Shown: in pieces, positions 54,292-63,925 of the stretch | How the letters are laid out: the number at the start of each line of letters is the position of its first letter | Position numbering within the stretch: the first letter of the stretch is position 1 | Assembly (NCBI GenBank): GCA_030041045.1 | Contig: JASHOQ010000012.1 | Coordinates: 52,215 to 116,214, forward strand | Length of the DNA: 64,000 nt | Reading direction: 5' to 3' | Source of the DNA: Acidobacteriaceae bacterium | GTDB lineage: Bacteria; Acidobacteriota; Terriglobia; Terriglobales; Acidobacteriaceae | Position numbers and translations under genes: made by a program | The notes under the pieces: generated by a model | Database searches by the model: none | What the model was told of the DNA's origin: nothing | The model's input: the letters and a program-made list of their open reading frames with translations, nothing else

Positions 54292-55257
54292 ATGCGAATG
54301 TTTCGCTCTGCGCGCCTGATGTTACTGGCGCTTCTTGTCTCTCTGCTTCCGGCGGCGTCGTATGCGGGTGTCTTTATCAGCGTGGGATTTGCTCCCCCGG
54401 TGCTGCCGGTTTATGTGCAGCCGCCGTGCCCTGAGCCCGGACTGATGTGGACGCCGGGATACTGGGCCTACGGTCCGGACGGCTATTACTGGGTGCCCGG
54501 CGCCTGGGTGCCGGCGCCTTATGTGGGCGCGCTGTGGACGCCCGGCTACTGGGGCTGGGGCGGCGGCCTGTTCGTGTGGCACGCCGGCTACTGGGGCCCG
54601 CACGTGGGCTACTACGGCGGCGTGAACTACGGCTTCGGCTACATGGGCATCGGCTTTGCCGGCGGGGTGTGGCATGGCGGCGTGTTTGCATATAACACGG
54701 CCATCATGCACGTGGGTCCGGGCATTACCAACGTCTATGTGGATCGCAACGTGGTGGTGCACAACACGGTGGTGGTGAACAGCCGCGTGGCCTTCAGCGG
54801 CGGTCCCGGCGGCATTAACCATCAGCCCACACCGGAGGAAAACTCCTACTCGCACGAGCAGCACATTGCGGCCACTTCATTCCAGACGCAGCACGAGAGC
54901 GCGGCCATGCACGACACCAACGCCTACGCCAGCCACAATGGCGGGCGTCCGTCGAACCTGGTGGCCTCGCACCCGCTGCAGGCGGAAAACCATACGGCGC
55001 CACGGACGGTGGTCAACAATAACACCACCATCAATCGCAACGTGACCGTGGACCGGAACACCACCAACGAAAACACCTACAACCGGAATTCCAACAACGC
55101 GAATACCTACAATCGGAATTCCGACAACAACGTCAACCGGAACTCCAACAACAGCAGCGGTCACTCGACCAACAACTCGCATCCGGCCGAGCACTCCGCG
55201 CCCAAGAATGAAAACCATAGCAACAATAAGGACGAGGGCCACGGGCACGGCCGATAA
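54292..55257 (+). CDS. Exported YXWGXW-repeat protein with Asn-rich tail
   Basis: AGGAGG precedes the ATG. 321 residues with a signal peptide (MRMFRSARLMLLALLVSLLP), a Trp/Tyr/Gly-rich region with repeats such as WTPGYWAYGPDGYYWVPGAW and YWGWGGGLFVWHAGYWGPHV (YXWGXW type), and a C-terminal half rich in Asn, His and Thr (NRNVTVDRNTTNENTYNRNS). Such proteins are exported and of unknown function, and the tail is probably disordered. A hairpin terminator follows. Confidence 0.85.
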   Translation: MRMFRSARLMLLALLVSLLPAASYAGVFISVGFAPPVLPVYVQPPCPEPGLMWTPGYWAYGPDGYYWVPGAWVPAPYVGALWTPGYWGWGGGLFVWHAGYWGPHVGYYGGVNYGFGYMGIGFAGGVWHGGVFAYNTAIMHVGPGITNVYVDRNVVVHNTVVVNSRVAFSGGPGGINHQPTPEENSYSHEQHIAATSFQTQHESAAMHDTNAYASHNGGRPSNLVASHPLQAENHTAPRTVVNNNTTINRNVTVDRNTTNENTYNRNSNNANTYNRNSDNNVNRNSNNSSGHSTNNSHPAEHSAPKNENHSNNKDEGHGHGR

Positions 55258-55281
55258 GCCCGGCGCTGCCTGATGCGCGAG

Positions 55282-55302
55282 GCCCACGGTGCGCCCGTGG
55301 GC
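55282..55302 (+). terminator. Rho-independent terminator after the YXWGXW gene
   Basis: Stem GCCCACGG/CCGTGGGC with a five-base loop, then TTCGCTGTTTT. Confidence 0.7.
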
Positions 55303-55368
55303 TTCGCTGTTTTGGAGCCGAGGGGCCTCAGGGCCTGAAGGCCCGCTTATTTTGCGGGGCATGCGGGT

Positions 55369-55388
55369 GTCAGGGCTAAAGCCCTGAC
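55369..55388. repeat. Palindrome at the end of recJ
   Basis: GTCAGGGCT and AGCCCTGAC separated by AA, touching the recJ stop codon; half of it repeats just after. It may act as a weak terminator. Confidence 0.55.
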
Positions 55389-57254
55389 CTACAGCCCTGA
55401 CCTACCTGCCGGCTGCATGCCCGCGATCTCCACGCCGACAATTTCTAATTCCAGGCCGCCGAACTCCGGATGGTCGTTTTCGCGGATGCGATAGGCTACG
55501 TTGATGAGGCTGCCCTGGTGCAGGCCGAGTTGCGCAGCGCGCTCCGCCATGTTCCAGCCCACGGCGCGCATGGCGCCCTGCGCACCGCAGGTTGAGGCGG
55601 AATCGGCCGTCTCCTGGCGGAGCTCGAGGCGCAGATGTTTTTCCTTGAGAACGCGCGGCTCGCTTACGAGCCGCACCCGGTGCGCCAGGAACAGCGGTTC
55701 GGGATTGCCGTGGCCCAGCGGCTCGAGCTTGCGCAACCATCCGGCGACAACGGGCGTGATGCGGTCGAGGGGCAGCTCGGCGTGGATGCGCAGCAGGCGC
55801 TCCGGCGCGCGCGCAGCGAGTTTTTCCTGGGCGTAAGCGCGCAGGCGGATTTTGAGCTCGGGCAGCGCCGCGGCCGGCAGGGCAAAGCCCACCGCGAAGG
55901 CGTGGCCGCCGAAGCGCGTGAACAGATCCGCACAGGTTTCGACGGCTTGAAGCAAAGGGAACCCGTCGACGCTGCGGCCGGAACCGTGGGCGATGCGGCC
56001 GTCGGGGCCGTCTTCCACGCTGACTACAATGGCGGGCTTGGCCGTGCGCTCGACGACACGCGAAGCCAGAATGCCGATGACGCCGCGGTGCCAGCCTTCG
56101 CCATCGATGAGCAGCAGGCTGTCGGCGGCAAGCGCGGCTTCCGTTTCGAGGCGCACGTCGATGCTGGCAAGGGCGGCGGCTTCGGCGTCGCGCCGCTCGC
56201 GGTTCAACCGCTCGAGCTTCTGCGCCAGCTCCGTGGCGCGCACGGAATCGCGCGTGGTAAAGAGCTCGATCACATCGGAAGCCACGTCCATGCGCCCGGC
56301 GGCATTGATGCGCGGCGCCAGGCGAAAGGCAACATCGAAGCCGGTGAGGGCCCTGGCCGCGGGGTCGAGCGCGGCCACGCGAAAGAGCGCGCGCAAGCCC
56401 GCGCCCGCGGGACGGCGCAGCTCGCGCAGCCCCAGCGCGGCGATGGTGCGGTTCTCGCCCTTGAGCGGAACGGCATCGGCGATGGTGGCGATGGCGGCCA
56501 TCTTGAGAAAGCTGGGAAGAATCTTTTCGCGCAGCCGCGCAGGGTCGCGCCGCTGGAGCAGCGCCTGCGCAAGCTTGAGCGCAAGCGCAGCGCCGCAGAG
56601 CGATTTTTCCGGATATGCGCATCCGGGCTGGTTGGGATTGAGGATGGCGAGGGCGCCGGGCACTGCGTCGTTTGCGCCTGGCAAATGATGGTCGGTGATG
56701 ATGAGGTCCAGGCCCAGGCGGCGCGCGGTTTCGGCTTCGGCAAAGGCGCGCATGCCGGTGTCGACCGTGACCACCAGGCGCACGCCGTCGGCGTAGGCCG
56801 CTTCAAGCACGCTCGATTGCAGCCCATAGCCCTCATGCAGCCGGTGCGGCACATGGAAGCGGACGAGACCGCCGGGGGCGCCGAGCAATTCAATTGCGGT
56901 CTTGAGCAGCACCACCGCCGTGGTGCCGTCCACGTCGTAGTCGCCGTAGAGCAGAATCGGCTCCTGCGCGGCGATGGCCCGCTCGATGCGGTCGACGGCC
57001 GCCGTCATGCCGAGCATTTCGAGAGGATCGTGCAGGTGCGCGTACTCGGGATTGAGAAAGGCGCGCGCTTGGCCGGCGCTGGTGATGCCGCGGGCACAGA
57101 GCAACTCGGCGAGCACAAGGGGCAGGCGCGCTTCTTTGGCCAGCGCAGCCGCTTCAGGATGCGGCTCGGCGAGCATCCATCGTTCGGCAGGAGAGCGGCG
57201 CGCGGGCGGAAGCCTGTGCGATGAAACCGCGGAGCCCATCTCAATTCCGGCCAT
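55389..57254 (-). CDS. recJ: Single-stranded-DNA-specific exonuclease RecJ
   Basis: ATG 57254 is preferred (621 residues); longer starts have no ribosome site. DHH motifs are ILLYGDYDVDGTTAV, VTVDTGMRAF and IITDHHLPG; the DHHA1 domain has GHAFAVGFAL and a C-terminal OB-like domain follows. RecJ digests single-stranded DNA 5' to 3' in recombination and repair, using manganese or magnesium held by the DHH aspartates. It is followed on the same strand, upstream, by a small acidic protein gene. Confidence 0.95.
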   Translation of the reverse strand: MAGIEMGSAVSSHRLPPARRSPAERWMLAEPHPEAAALAKEARLPLVLAELLCARGITSAGQARAFLNPEYAHLHDPLEMLGMTAAVDRIERAIAAQEPILLYGDYDVDGTTAVVLLKTAIELLGAPGGLVRFHVPHRLHEGYGLQSSVLEAAYADGVRLVVTVDTGMRAFAEAETARRLGLDLIITDHHLPGANDAVPGALAILNPNQPGCAYPEKSLCGAALALKLAQALLQRRDPARLREKILPSFLKMAAIATIADAVPLKGENRTIAALGLRELRRPAGAGLRALFRVAALDPAARALTGFDVAFRLAPRINAAGRMDVASDVIELFTTRDSVRATELAQKLERLNRERRDAEAAALASIDVRLETEAALAADSLLLIDGEGWHRGVIGILASRVVERTAKPAIVVSVEDGPDGRIAHGSGRSVDGFPLLQAVETCADLFTRFGGHAFAVGFALPAAALPELKIRLRAYAQEKLAARAPERLLRIHAELPLDRITPVVAGWLRKLEPLGHGNPEPLFLAHRVRLVSEPRVLKEKHLRLELRQETADSASTCGAQGAMRAVGWNMAERAAQLGLHQGSLINVAYRIRENDHPEFGGLELEIVGVEIAGMQPAGRSGL

Positions 57255-57265
57255 GCTCACGCGGT

Positions 57266-57745
57266 CTACTCTTCCTCTTCGTCGCGTGGGTGGGTGTCGT
57301 CGATCACGATGTCCTGGAAGGCCTCGATATCTTCCACCAGCGTTTGGAAGCGCTCGTACCACTCCGTCGTGGTCTCGTGCAGAAACACCAGCCCCTGATA
57401 AACAAAGCCGAGCTGGATGTAGCCGAGCATGCCAGCGTATTTGCGCAGCCATTTGGCCTCGACCAGCTCGGTGGCCTCTTCGTCGGGAAAATTCATCTCG
57501 CCGGCTTCTTCGATCAGCGCGTCCAGCTCTTCCCGCTCCATGGTCATTTCGCTGAAGGTGACAAAAGGCGCGCCCACGTGCTTGGCCATCTCCACAAAAT
57601 CTTTCCACGCGTCGGGATTGCCGCGGCCCTCCCAGAGAATCGACGGAATGTCCTCGGTCACATAGCCGGGAAGACGGCGCAGCCCGTGGCCTTCGATGAA
57701 GGCCACCATGTCGTCTTTGAGGGAGAGCAGGTTGTCAGTACTCAT
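57266..57745 (-). CDS. Conserved-looking acidic protein of unknown function
   Basis: ATG 57745; 159 residues. It begins MSTDNLLSLKDDMVAFIEGH, is helical, and ends in a strongly acidic tail (DDTHPRDEEEE). No signal peptide or membrane span. Twelve bases separate it from the recJ start, so it is probably transcribed with recJ. I do not recognise the family. Confidence 0.7.
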   Translation of the reverse strand: MSTDNLLSLKDDMVAFIEGHGLRRLPGYVTEDIPSILWEGRGNPDAWKDFVEMAKHVGAPFVTFSEMTMEREELDALIEEAGEMNFPDEEATELVEAKWLRKYAGMLGYIQLGFVYQGLVFLHETTTEWYERFQTLVEDIEAFQDIVIDDTHPRDEEEE

Positions 57746-57907
57746 AGTCAAGCACTCATTGTCGCAGATGGGGCCGGGTTGGGAAGAAGGAATGTGGAAA
57801 GTTGCCGGGTGCGCGGCTGGGGCTCGCGCTCCGTCCCGCGCCCGGCTTTCGCCTGGGTCCGTTATTCTGATGAAGAAGAGGAAGCAGAGGTCAGGAGAGA
57901 ATCGCGT

Positions 57908-58258
57908 TTGCCCGTATTCGAGCGCCACGTTTTTGTCTGCCACAATATTCGCCCTGCCGATGCGCCCCGGCCCTCCTGCACCCGCGATGGAACCAGCGAG
58001 CTGCACGCGCGGCTCAATCAACTGAGCAAGGAGGCCGGACTGGCCGGCCGGGTGCGAATCAACAAGTCCGGCTGTCTGGACCAGTGCGAGCACGGCCCCA
58101 CGGTGGTGGTCTATCCGGAGGCGGTGTGGTACGGCGGCGTGCGCCCAGAGGACGCGGAAGAGATTGTCGCCGAGCATCTGATCGGCGGGCGTCCGGTGGA
58201 GCGGCTGCGCATTGCTGACGCGTGCCTGAATGCGAAGAGCTGCCCGCACCGGGGATGA
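57908..58258 (+). CDS. Thioredoxin-like [2Fe-2S] ferredoxin
   Basis: TTG 57908 with AGGAG ten bases upstream; 116 residues. Cluster ligands Cys11, Cys24, Cys56 and Cys60 give the Cx12C...Cx3C spacing of the thioredoxin-like ferredoxin fold, and CLDQCEHGPTVVVYPEAVWY is its hallmark. These proteins carry one electron in redox or nitrogen-related pathways; the partner is unknown. It is divergent from the acidic protein and recJ. Confidence 0.85.
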   Translation: MPVFERHVFVCHNIRPADAPRPSCTRDGTSELHARLNQLSKEAGLAGRVRINKSGCLDQCEHGPTVVVYPEAVWYGGVRPEDAEEIVAEHLIGGRPVERLRIADACLNAKSCPHRG

Positions 58259-58457
58259 GTTCAGCGAGTCGGCGAGTCGGGGTCGGTGGTTTCCCCGGTC
58301 CCCAAATGCGAGGGACCGGGGGCACCCATTTCTGTGGCTGGGCCAAGAATGCACGGACGCGGTTCGTGCCTTCCCGCCCTGGGCGCGAAAACAAAAACGC
58401 GCTGCCCAGAGGGCGCCCAGGCGGGGCACCCGTTTTTGTGGCGGGTTGGGTGCGGAG

Positions 58458-59099
58458 CTAGGAAGACTTGGCCGAGGTAGTGTGCACGATGCGGATCTGG
58501 GTTTTGCCGCCGTACTGCGAGGGACTGGTGGTAACCGTGACCACCACCGACTCCTGCTGGCTTTTCGCGTAGGTAATCACCGAGCCGTCCGCGCTGTCAA
58601 AGGCAGTGGTGTTGGCGCTGCCGAATTTGTTCTTGTAAAACGCAACCACCTGGTCCTTTGAATCGGAGGTCAAATAGCCTGCGGAGACCATGGTGCCTGT
58701 GGGCAGGGTCATGCGCATGCTTCCGTCCTTTATCTGCGAAGCGCCGGGGTAGATATCCGTGCCCAGGTCGGATGCACTGAAGGACTCGCCTCCGCCGGCG
58801 CTGAAGGAGCCGCCGGGAAGGTTCAACGACATCTTTTCGCCATTGGCCGCCATGCGGATGGCATGGGCCGCGCGCCACGCGATGAATCCGACCGCGCCCG
58901 CGCCCAGAATGCCGAGGCCGACGAAGATGGCCAAGATGATCAGCACGATCTTCAAGGCGCTCGATCCCTGCCGCGGCGGGACGGGGGGTGGCACGGGAAC
59001 CGCAGCCGGAGGCGCTGCGGCGATGGGGGTTCCGCACGCGGAACAGACGTATGCGCCGGGTACTACTTGAGCTCCACACTTCGAACAGAAGCCAGCCAC
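58458..59099 (-). CDS. Zinc-ribbon membrane protein
   Basis: 213 residues. A double-Cys zinc ribbon (CSKCGAQVVPGAYVCSACGT) is followed by a Pro/Ala linker, one membrane helix (ALKIVLIILAIFVGLGILGA) and an extracytoplasmic domain of about 110 residues with strands such as MRMTLPTGTMVSAGYLTSDS. This arrangement is widespread and without known function; a stress or envelope role is possible. The 200 bases after its end hold two copies of a GGGGCACCC-type short repeat. Confidence 0.8.
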   Translation of the reverse strand: MAGFCSKCGAQVVPGAYVCSACGTPIAAAPPAAVPVPPPVPPRQGSSALKIVLIILAIFVGLGILGAGAVGFIAWRAAHAIRMAANGEKMSLNLPGGSFSAGGGESFSASDLGTDIYPGASQIKDGSMRMTLPTGTMVSAGYLTSDSKDQVVAFYKNKFGSANTTAFDSADGSVITYAKSQQESVVVTVTTSPSQYGGKTQIRIVHTTSAKSS

Positions 59100-59361
59100 G
59101 ATTGCTCTCCTTCACGGTGCGATTTCTTTGCTGCGTTGCCTGCAGGGCCTTGGGGGTTAGGCCACTATACCGCAGGCGGCAGGATTTGGTCCCGCAAAAT
59201 CGCGGCTCCGCTTACTTCGAGCGGCGTCGGCCGCCCGGACGGGGACCGGGACGATGCGCGCAACCGAGGCAGGCGGCCGGGGGGCGCCGGAAGAGGCCGC
59301 GGAGGCTCACCGGGCGCTGTGTACAGCTTTCCGCTCAATGGTTTATCCTGACCCTTAACCC

Positions 59362-59640
59362 ATGATCTTTTCCCGCGAATACATTGGGTATCTCGCCCGC
59401 CGCACAGTCAAGCACCTCGTTGACGCCAAAATGATCACCACCAGCAACCTGAAGGTGACCGAAGAGCGCGTCCACGCAGGCCTGCTCGAAGAGCTCTCGC
59501 TCGAGGACCGCATCAACGAGGAGGTGCGCGTGATTCTCGAAGCGTACTCGGACGAGATGCGCAAATCCGGCGCGCAGTACCAGGAGATGTTCAAGAAGGT
59601 GAAGACGGAGCTGGCGAAAAAATACAAGGCGGTGCTATGA
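59362..59640 (+). CDS. DUF507-family protein, first of a tandem pair
   Basis: 92 residues, helical. It starts MIFSREYIGYLARRTVKHLV and contains EDRINEEVRVILEAYSDEMR, as DUF507 proteins do. They occur in Acidobacteriota and some delta-type Proteobacteria as adjacent pairs of unknown function. Its TGA overlaps the ATG of the second copy, so the two are coupled and probably form a heterodimer. Confidence 0.92.
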   Translation: MIFSREYIGYLARRTVKHLVDAKMITTSNLKVTEERVHAGLLEELSLEDRINEEVRVILEAYSDEMRKSGAQYQEMFKKVKTELAKKYKAVL

Positions 59641-59912
59641 GGATCAGCCGCGACAAGCTGAACAAGCTGGCGCACACCGTGGCCGACACGCTGGCCGAAG
59701 TGGACGAGGTGGGCTTCCTCGAGGACCGCAACACCATTCGCCAGGAAGCGCGCAAGGCGCTCGAGATTCTGCTCAACGAAGAGGCCAAGATCGACAACTC
59801 AGCGCGGCTGAAAATCGCCAACCAGCGCAAGATCATCCTCGAGGGCTCGCAGGAGTGGGATATTCTCTATCGCAAGTACTACAACGAGGAAGTGCGCAAG
59901 CTGGGGATTTGA
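59637..59912 (+). CDS. DUF507-family protein, second of a tandem pair
   Basis: 91 residues starting MRISRDKLNKLAHTVADTLA, with the family's NTIRQEARKALEILLNEEAK block and an ending EWDILYRKYYNEEVRKLGI. Overlaps the first copy by four bases. Sequence divergence between the two indicates an old duplication. No function known. Confidence 0.92.
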   Translation: MRISRDKLNKLAHTVADTLAEVDEVGFLEDRNTIRQEARKALEILLNEEAKIDNSARLKIANQRKIILEGSQEWDILYRKYYNEEVRKLGI

Positions 59913-60092
59913 AGGCGCCGGCTTTTTCGGGAGCCTCGCGGCCATTGGTGTTTGTCTCCTTCTTGTAGGTCGCCTTCCTCGCCGCGGGACGCCTGGGAAT
60001 AATTCACGAGTCTTTGCCGGTGCAGCCGGCGCAACGGCACCGGCGCACACGAGGGAACCATCGACCCGGGCATCTGCGCAAGGGAGATCCCG

Positions 60093-63000
60093 ATGGGCGA
60101 GCGCGCGCAACGTGACATCCGGCAAGGCGCGGAGCGGCGGGGACCCGGCGTACCCAACGCATCCAGCGCATCCAGGGCGCGTGTGCCGATGGGATGCGCT
60201 GTCCTGGTCGCATGCTTCCTCGCCGTCATCTCCGGCCCGTTTGCCGCGGCGCAGCAGCCGCGCTGGGAAGAATTGAACGCGCAGGTCGAGCAGCTTTACC
60301 AGAATGGCGATTACGCAGCTGCGACGCCCATCGCCCTCAAAGCCGTGAAGGCTGCCGAGGCCGCTTTCGGCCCCGATGACGCGAATACCGCAACGGCGCT
60401 GAATAATCTCGCTCTTCTTTACGAAAAGCAGGACAAGAATGCCGACGCTGAGCCGCTCTTCGAGCGTGCGCTCAGCATCCGGGAGAAAGCGCTGGGAGCG
60501 GAGGACCCGCTCGTCGCCAGTTCCCTGGGCATGCTGGCGCAGCTCTATGGAGGCGAGAGCAAATATGCCCAGGCGATCCCGCTGTTTGAGCGCGCGATCG
60601 CGATCGACGAAAAAGCGTTGGGCGCGGACGCGACGGACGTGGCCACGCTTTGCGGAAATCTCGGCGAGGTTTACGAGGACGCGGGCAAGTATGCCGATGC
60701 GGAGCCGCTGCTCCAGCGCGCGCTCGCCATCGATGAAAAGGCTCTGGGCGCGGAGAACGCCGACCTGGCCGCCGACCTGAATAACCTGGCCGAGCTGTAT
60801 GACGAGGAAGGCAAATATGCGCAGGAACTTCCGCTGCTCCAGCGCGCGCTGGCCATCGACGAGAAAGCCTATGAGCCGGACCATCCGATCGTGGCCAAGG
60901 CGCTGAACAATCTGGCCGAAGCGTACGTGGACCTGGGCCGCTTGAGCGAGGCCGAGCCGCTTCTCAAAAGAAGCCTGGCGATGCGTGAAAAAAAGCTGGG
61001 CCCCGATGATCCCGACGTGGCCACGGCCCTGAGCAACCTTGCCGAGCTCGACCAGGCGGAAGGTGCTTACGGTGCGGCGGAGCCCTTGCTCGAACGGGCG
61101 CTGAGGATCGACGAAAAGGCATTGGGGCCGGACGACTTGAGCGTCGCTGTCGACGTGAACAACCTGGCCAACCTCTATGACACGCAGGGCAAATATGCGT
61201 CAGCGGAGCCGTTGTTTCAGCGCAGCCTGGCGATTCGCGTGAAGGTGCAAGGGCAGGATCATCCCGACGTGGCCACGGTGCTGGGAAATCTCGGCGGCCT
61301 CTATCTCGACGAAGGCCGGTATGACGAAGCCAAAGCGCACTTTCTTGAGGCGCTGGAGATCGACCGTAAGAAACTCGATCCCGATGCTCCGCAGCTGGCC
61401 ACAGACCTGAACAATCTTGCCAACGTGGCTGGAGATCTGGGGGCTTACGCCGATGCGGAGCAGGCTTATCAACTGGTGGTGGAGATCGACGAGAAGTCGC
61501 TGGGCTCTGACAACCCCACGTTGGGGACGGCTTTGGCCAACCTTGCCGGTGTGTATTTCGACGAGGACAAATACCCCCAGGCGGAGGAGGCGATCCAGCG
61601 CAGTCTCAAGATCACCGAATCGGCACTGGGAGCGAATCATCCCGACCTTGCGAGCGGACTCGATGTGCTGGCATCCATCTACGATAGCGAGGGCCGCTAT
61701 GCGGAGGCCGCGCCGTTGTACCAGCGCGCAATTCACATCCAGGAGTCCGTTCTGGGTCCCGATCATCCGGCTCTGGTCACGACCGTGGGCGATTATGCCG
61801 AGAGCCTCGACTCGCGCGGCGACTTTAAAGGCGCAGAAGCGCAGTTTCAGCGCGTGTTCGACAACTTATTCAAGCAGTTCGCATATGACTTCACCTACAT
61901 GACGGAAAAGGAGCGCCTGGAATTTCTGGAAAGCGTGGAGAACAACTTCCCCGTGTTCTTCAGCTTTGTCGATCGCTTTCACGGCAAAGACCCGGAGCTC
62001 GTGGGCGCCATGTATAACCTGCTGCTCTGGGAAAAGGGATTCGTGGCCGGCAGCATCGCCGGCATGCGGCGGGCCATTGAAAGCTCCGGCGACAAGGAAG
62101 CGCTCAAGCTGCTCGACGACCTTGCGGCCAAGCGCGCGGAGATTGCAGCTCTCGTGAACGTGCAGCCGCCGGATCGCGATTTGTGGCGCCAGCAGATTGA
62201 GCAGCTGCAAGCGGAGGCTGACGCAATCGAGAAAGAGCTGGTGGCGCGATCGGCCGCATTCGCGGCGAAGCAGAAGCTGGATCGAACCACATGGCAGCAG
62301 GTTCGCGATTCTTTGAAGCCCGGCGAAGCAGCCGTAGAGTTCGCCCATTTTCAATACTTCGACAAGGAGTGGACAAAGAAGTCGTATTACGTGGCCCTGG
62401 TGGTGACGCGCGAGAGCAGGGATGAGCCGGAATACATCGTTCTCGGCGACGATCAGCAGCTGGAAAACGATGTGCTGGGAAACTTCAAGAGCTCAGTGCA
62501 GACGCGCGGGGTCGATGCCGAGCAGGAGCCGGCGGCGGTTCCGGGCGCACGCGCCTATGAGTTCGTGTGGAAACCGCTCGAAGCGGCGTTGGCGGGCACA
62601 ACGCGCCTGTATCTTGCGCCGGACGGCGCGCTCAACGAAGTGCCGCTCGGCGTGATTCCGGGGCCCGACGGCAAACTGATGATGGAGCGCATCGATCTAA
62701 GGCTGGTCTCGAGCACCAGAGATTTGTTGCAGACAGCGCAAGCTGATGACCTAAGATCAGCGCTGCTCCTGGGGGACCCGGCGTTCGACGAGAGTGTGGC
62801 TCAGCAGAAAGCGTCAGTGCAGCAACTCGGGCTTTCGGGATCGGATCCCCAGCGGCAGCTATCCGGTCTCGCGATTTCCGCAGGCCAGTCCAGCGATGTT
62901 TCCAAGACGCCCAAGTTGCCGCCGCTGCCGGGAACCGGGGCGGAAGTGAGCGCCATTGCCACTCTGATGAAGAACAACGGATGGCAAACGGGAACGTACA

Positions 63001-63578
63001 CGGGCGACTCAGCGCTGAAGACAGTCGTGGAACAGGCGGCGCATCCGCGCGTGATCCATCTGGCCACGCACGGGTTCTTTTTGCCCGATCCGGCAGCCAA
63101 GTCCGGGCAGAGAGAAGTGGGCGAAGCGCAACAGCCAATGGAAGATCCGATGGTGCGGTCCGGCTTGTACTTTGCCGCAGCCGACCGCACGCTGGGAGGG
63201 GCGCCGCCGGTGGCCGGCCTCGACAACGGCGTGCTGACGGCCATGGAAGCGGTGAACCTGGATCTGCGCGGAACGGAACTGGTGGTGCTGAGCGCCTGCA
63301 ACACGGCTCGCGGCGACGTGCAGAGCGGCGAAGGCGTGTTCGGGTTGCGGCGCGGCTTTGAGGAGGCAGGGGCGCGCTCTGTGCTGATGTCGTTGTGGTC
63401 CGTGCCGGACATGGAAACGCGGGAGCTGATGTCTCTGTTTTATGCCAAGTGGCTTGCGGGGATGGACAAGGCGGAGGCCCTGCGGCAGGCGCAGATGGAG
63501 GAACGCGCAACGGTGCAGAAGCGGTATGGCAAGGACCTGCCTTTCTACTGGGGCGCGTTTGTCTTGGTCGGCGAATAA
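60093..63578 (+). CDS. Exported TPR-CHAT protein (caspase-like protease fold)
   Basis: AGGGAGA precedes the ATG; 1161 residues. A hydrophobic export signal lies at residues 33-52 (MGCAVLVACFLAVISGPFAA, then AQQ). About eleven kinesin-light-chain-type TPRs follow up to about 590 (LNNLALLYEKQDKNADAEPL and relatives, 42-residue period). After a helical linker comes a CHAT domain from about 740 with catalytic His993 in VIHLATHGFF and Cys1069 in VVLSACNTARGD. CHAT proteases cleave partners recognised by the TPRs. Some are effectors of immune systems; this one is predicted to be outside the cytoplasm. No obvious partner gene adjoins it. Confidence 0.9.
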   Translation: MGERAQRDIRQGAERRGPGVPNASSASRARVPMGCAVLVACFLAVISGPFAAAQQPRWEELNAQVEQLYQNGDYAAATPIALKAVKAAEAAFGPDDANTATALNNLALLYEKQDKNADAEPLFERALSIREKALGAEDPLVASSLGMLAQLYGGESKYAQAIPLFERAIAIDEKALGADATDVATLCGNLGEVYEDAGKYADAEPLLQRALAIDEKALGAENADLAADLNNLAELYDEEGKYAQELPLLQRALAIDEKAYEPDHPIVAKALNNLAEAYVDLGRLSEAEPLLKRSLAMREKKLGPDDPDVATALSNLAELDQAEGAYGAAEPLLERALRIDEKALGPDDLSVAVDVNNLANLYDTQGKYASAEPLFQRSLAIRVKVQGQDHPDVATVLGNLGGLYLDEGRYDEAKAHFLEALEIDRKKLDPDAPQLATDLNNLANVAGDLGAYADAEQAYQLVVEIDEKSLGSDNPTLGTALANLAGVYFDEDKYPQAEEAIQRSLKITESALGANHPDLASGLDVLASIYDSEGRYAEAAPLYQRAIHIQESVLGPDHPALVTTVGDYAESLDSRGDFKGAEAQFQRVFDNLFKQFAYDFTYMTEKERLEFLESVENNFPVFFSFVDRFHGKDPELVGAMYNLLLWEKGFVAGSIAGMRRAIESSGDKEALKLLDDLAAKRAEIAALVNVQPPDRDLWRQQIEQLQAEADAIEKELVARSAAFAAKQKLDRTTWQQVRDSLKPGEAAVEFAHFQYFDKEWTKKSYYVALVVTRESRDEPEYIVLGDDQQLENDVLGNFKSSVQTRGVDAEQEPAAVPGARAYEFVWKPLEAALAGTTRLYLAPDGALNEVPLGVIPGPDGKLMMERIDLRLVSSTRDLLQTAQADDLRSALLLGDPAFDESVAQQKASVQQLGLSGSDPQRQLSGLAISAGQSSDVSKTPKLPPLPGTGAEVSAIATLMKNNGWQTGTYTGDSALKTVVEQAAHPRVIHLATHGFFLPDPAAKSGQREVGEAQQPMEDPMVRSGLYFAAADRTLGGAPPVAGLDNGVLTAMEAVNLDLRGTELVVLSACNTARGDVQSGEGVFGLRRGFEEAGARSVLMSLWSVPDMETRELMSLFYAKWLAGMDKAEALRQAQMEERATVQKRYGKDLPFYWGAFVLVGE

Positions 63579-63925
63579 CAGAGCAGTTTCCCGGCTCGAT
63601 TTTTCTGCGATTGCGCCATGATCCGGTCCGATGCCCGGTTTTCTTTTTGAGCGAGAATTCCGCTCCTTGCATGCCGCGGGCGCTATCGCCTGCGGATCGC
63701 GAACGGCGAGGACCAATTGCCAATTTCCCTTCGCCTTGCGATACTGATTAAGGTCCACGGGACGACGCTTCGTCTCCATCCCGTTCTCACCTTGAGCCTT
63801 CTGGTTCCTCCTGGTTCGCGTGGAGGAAAACCATGCCGCGGGCTCTTTACGGAATGGATCTGCCCAAATGTTTGTATCGCAGGGCAGGAAACCGGGGAAT
63901 CGGGATGTAAGGAAGCCAACAGAGT
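63579..63925. other. Intergenic region before tRNA-Glu
   Basis: About 347 bases. I see no convincing gene; a minus-strand frame starting at 63779 is discussed among the rejected items. Confidence 0.45.

Noticed and set aside
55635..57224. 529-codon plus-strand frame opposite recJ
   Set aside because: Antisense shadow without recognisable motif or ribosome site.
63009..63779. Minus-strand frame of 256 codons starting METKRRPVDLNQYRKAKG
   Set aside because: It has a fair ribosome site and a plausible first 20 residues, but most of it lies antisense to the CHAT domain and has the composition of a shadow frame.
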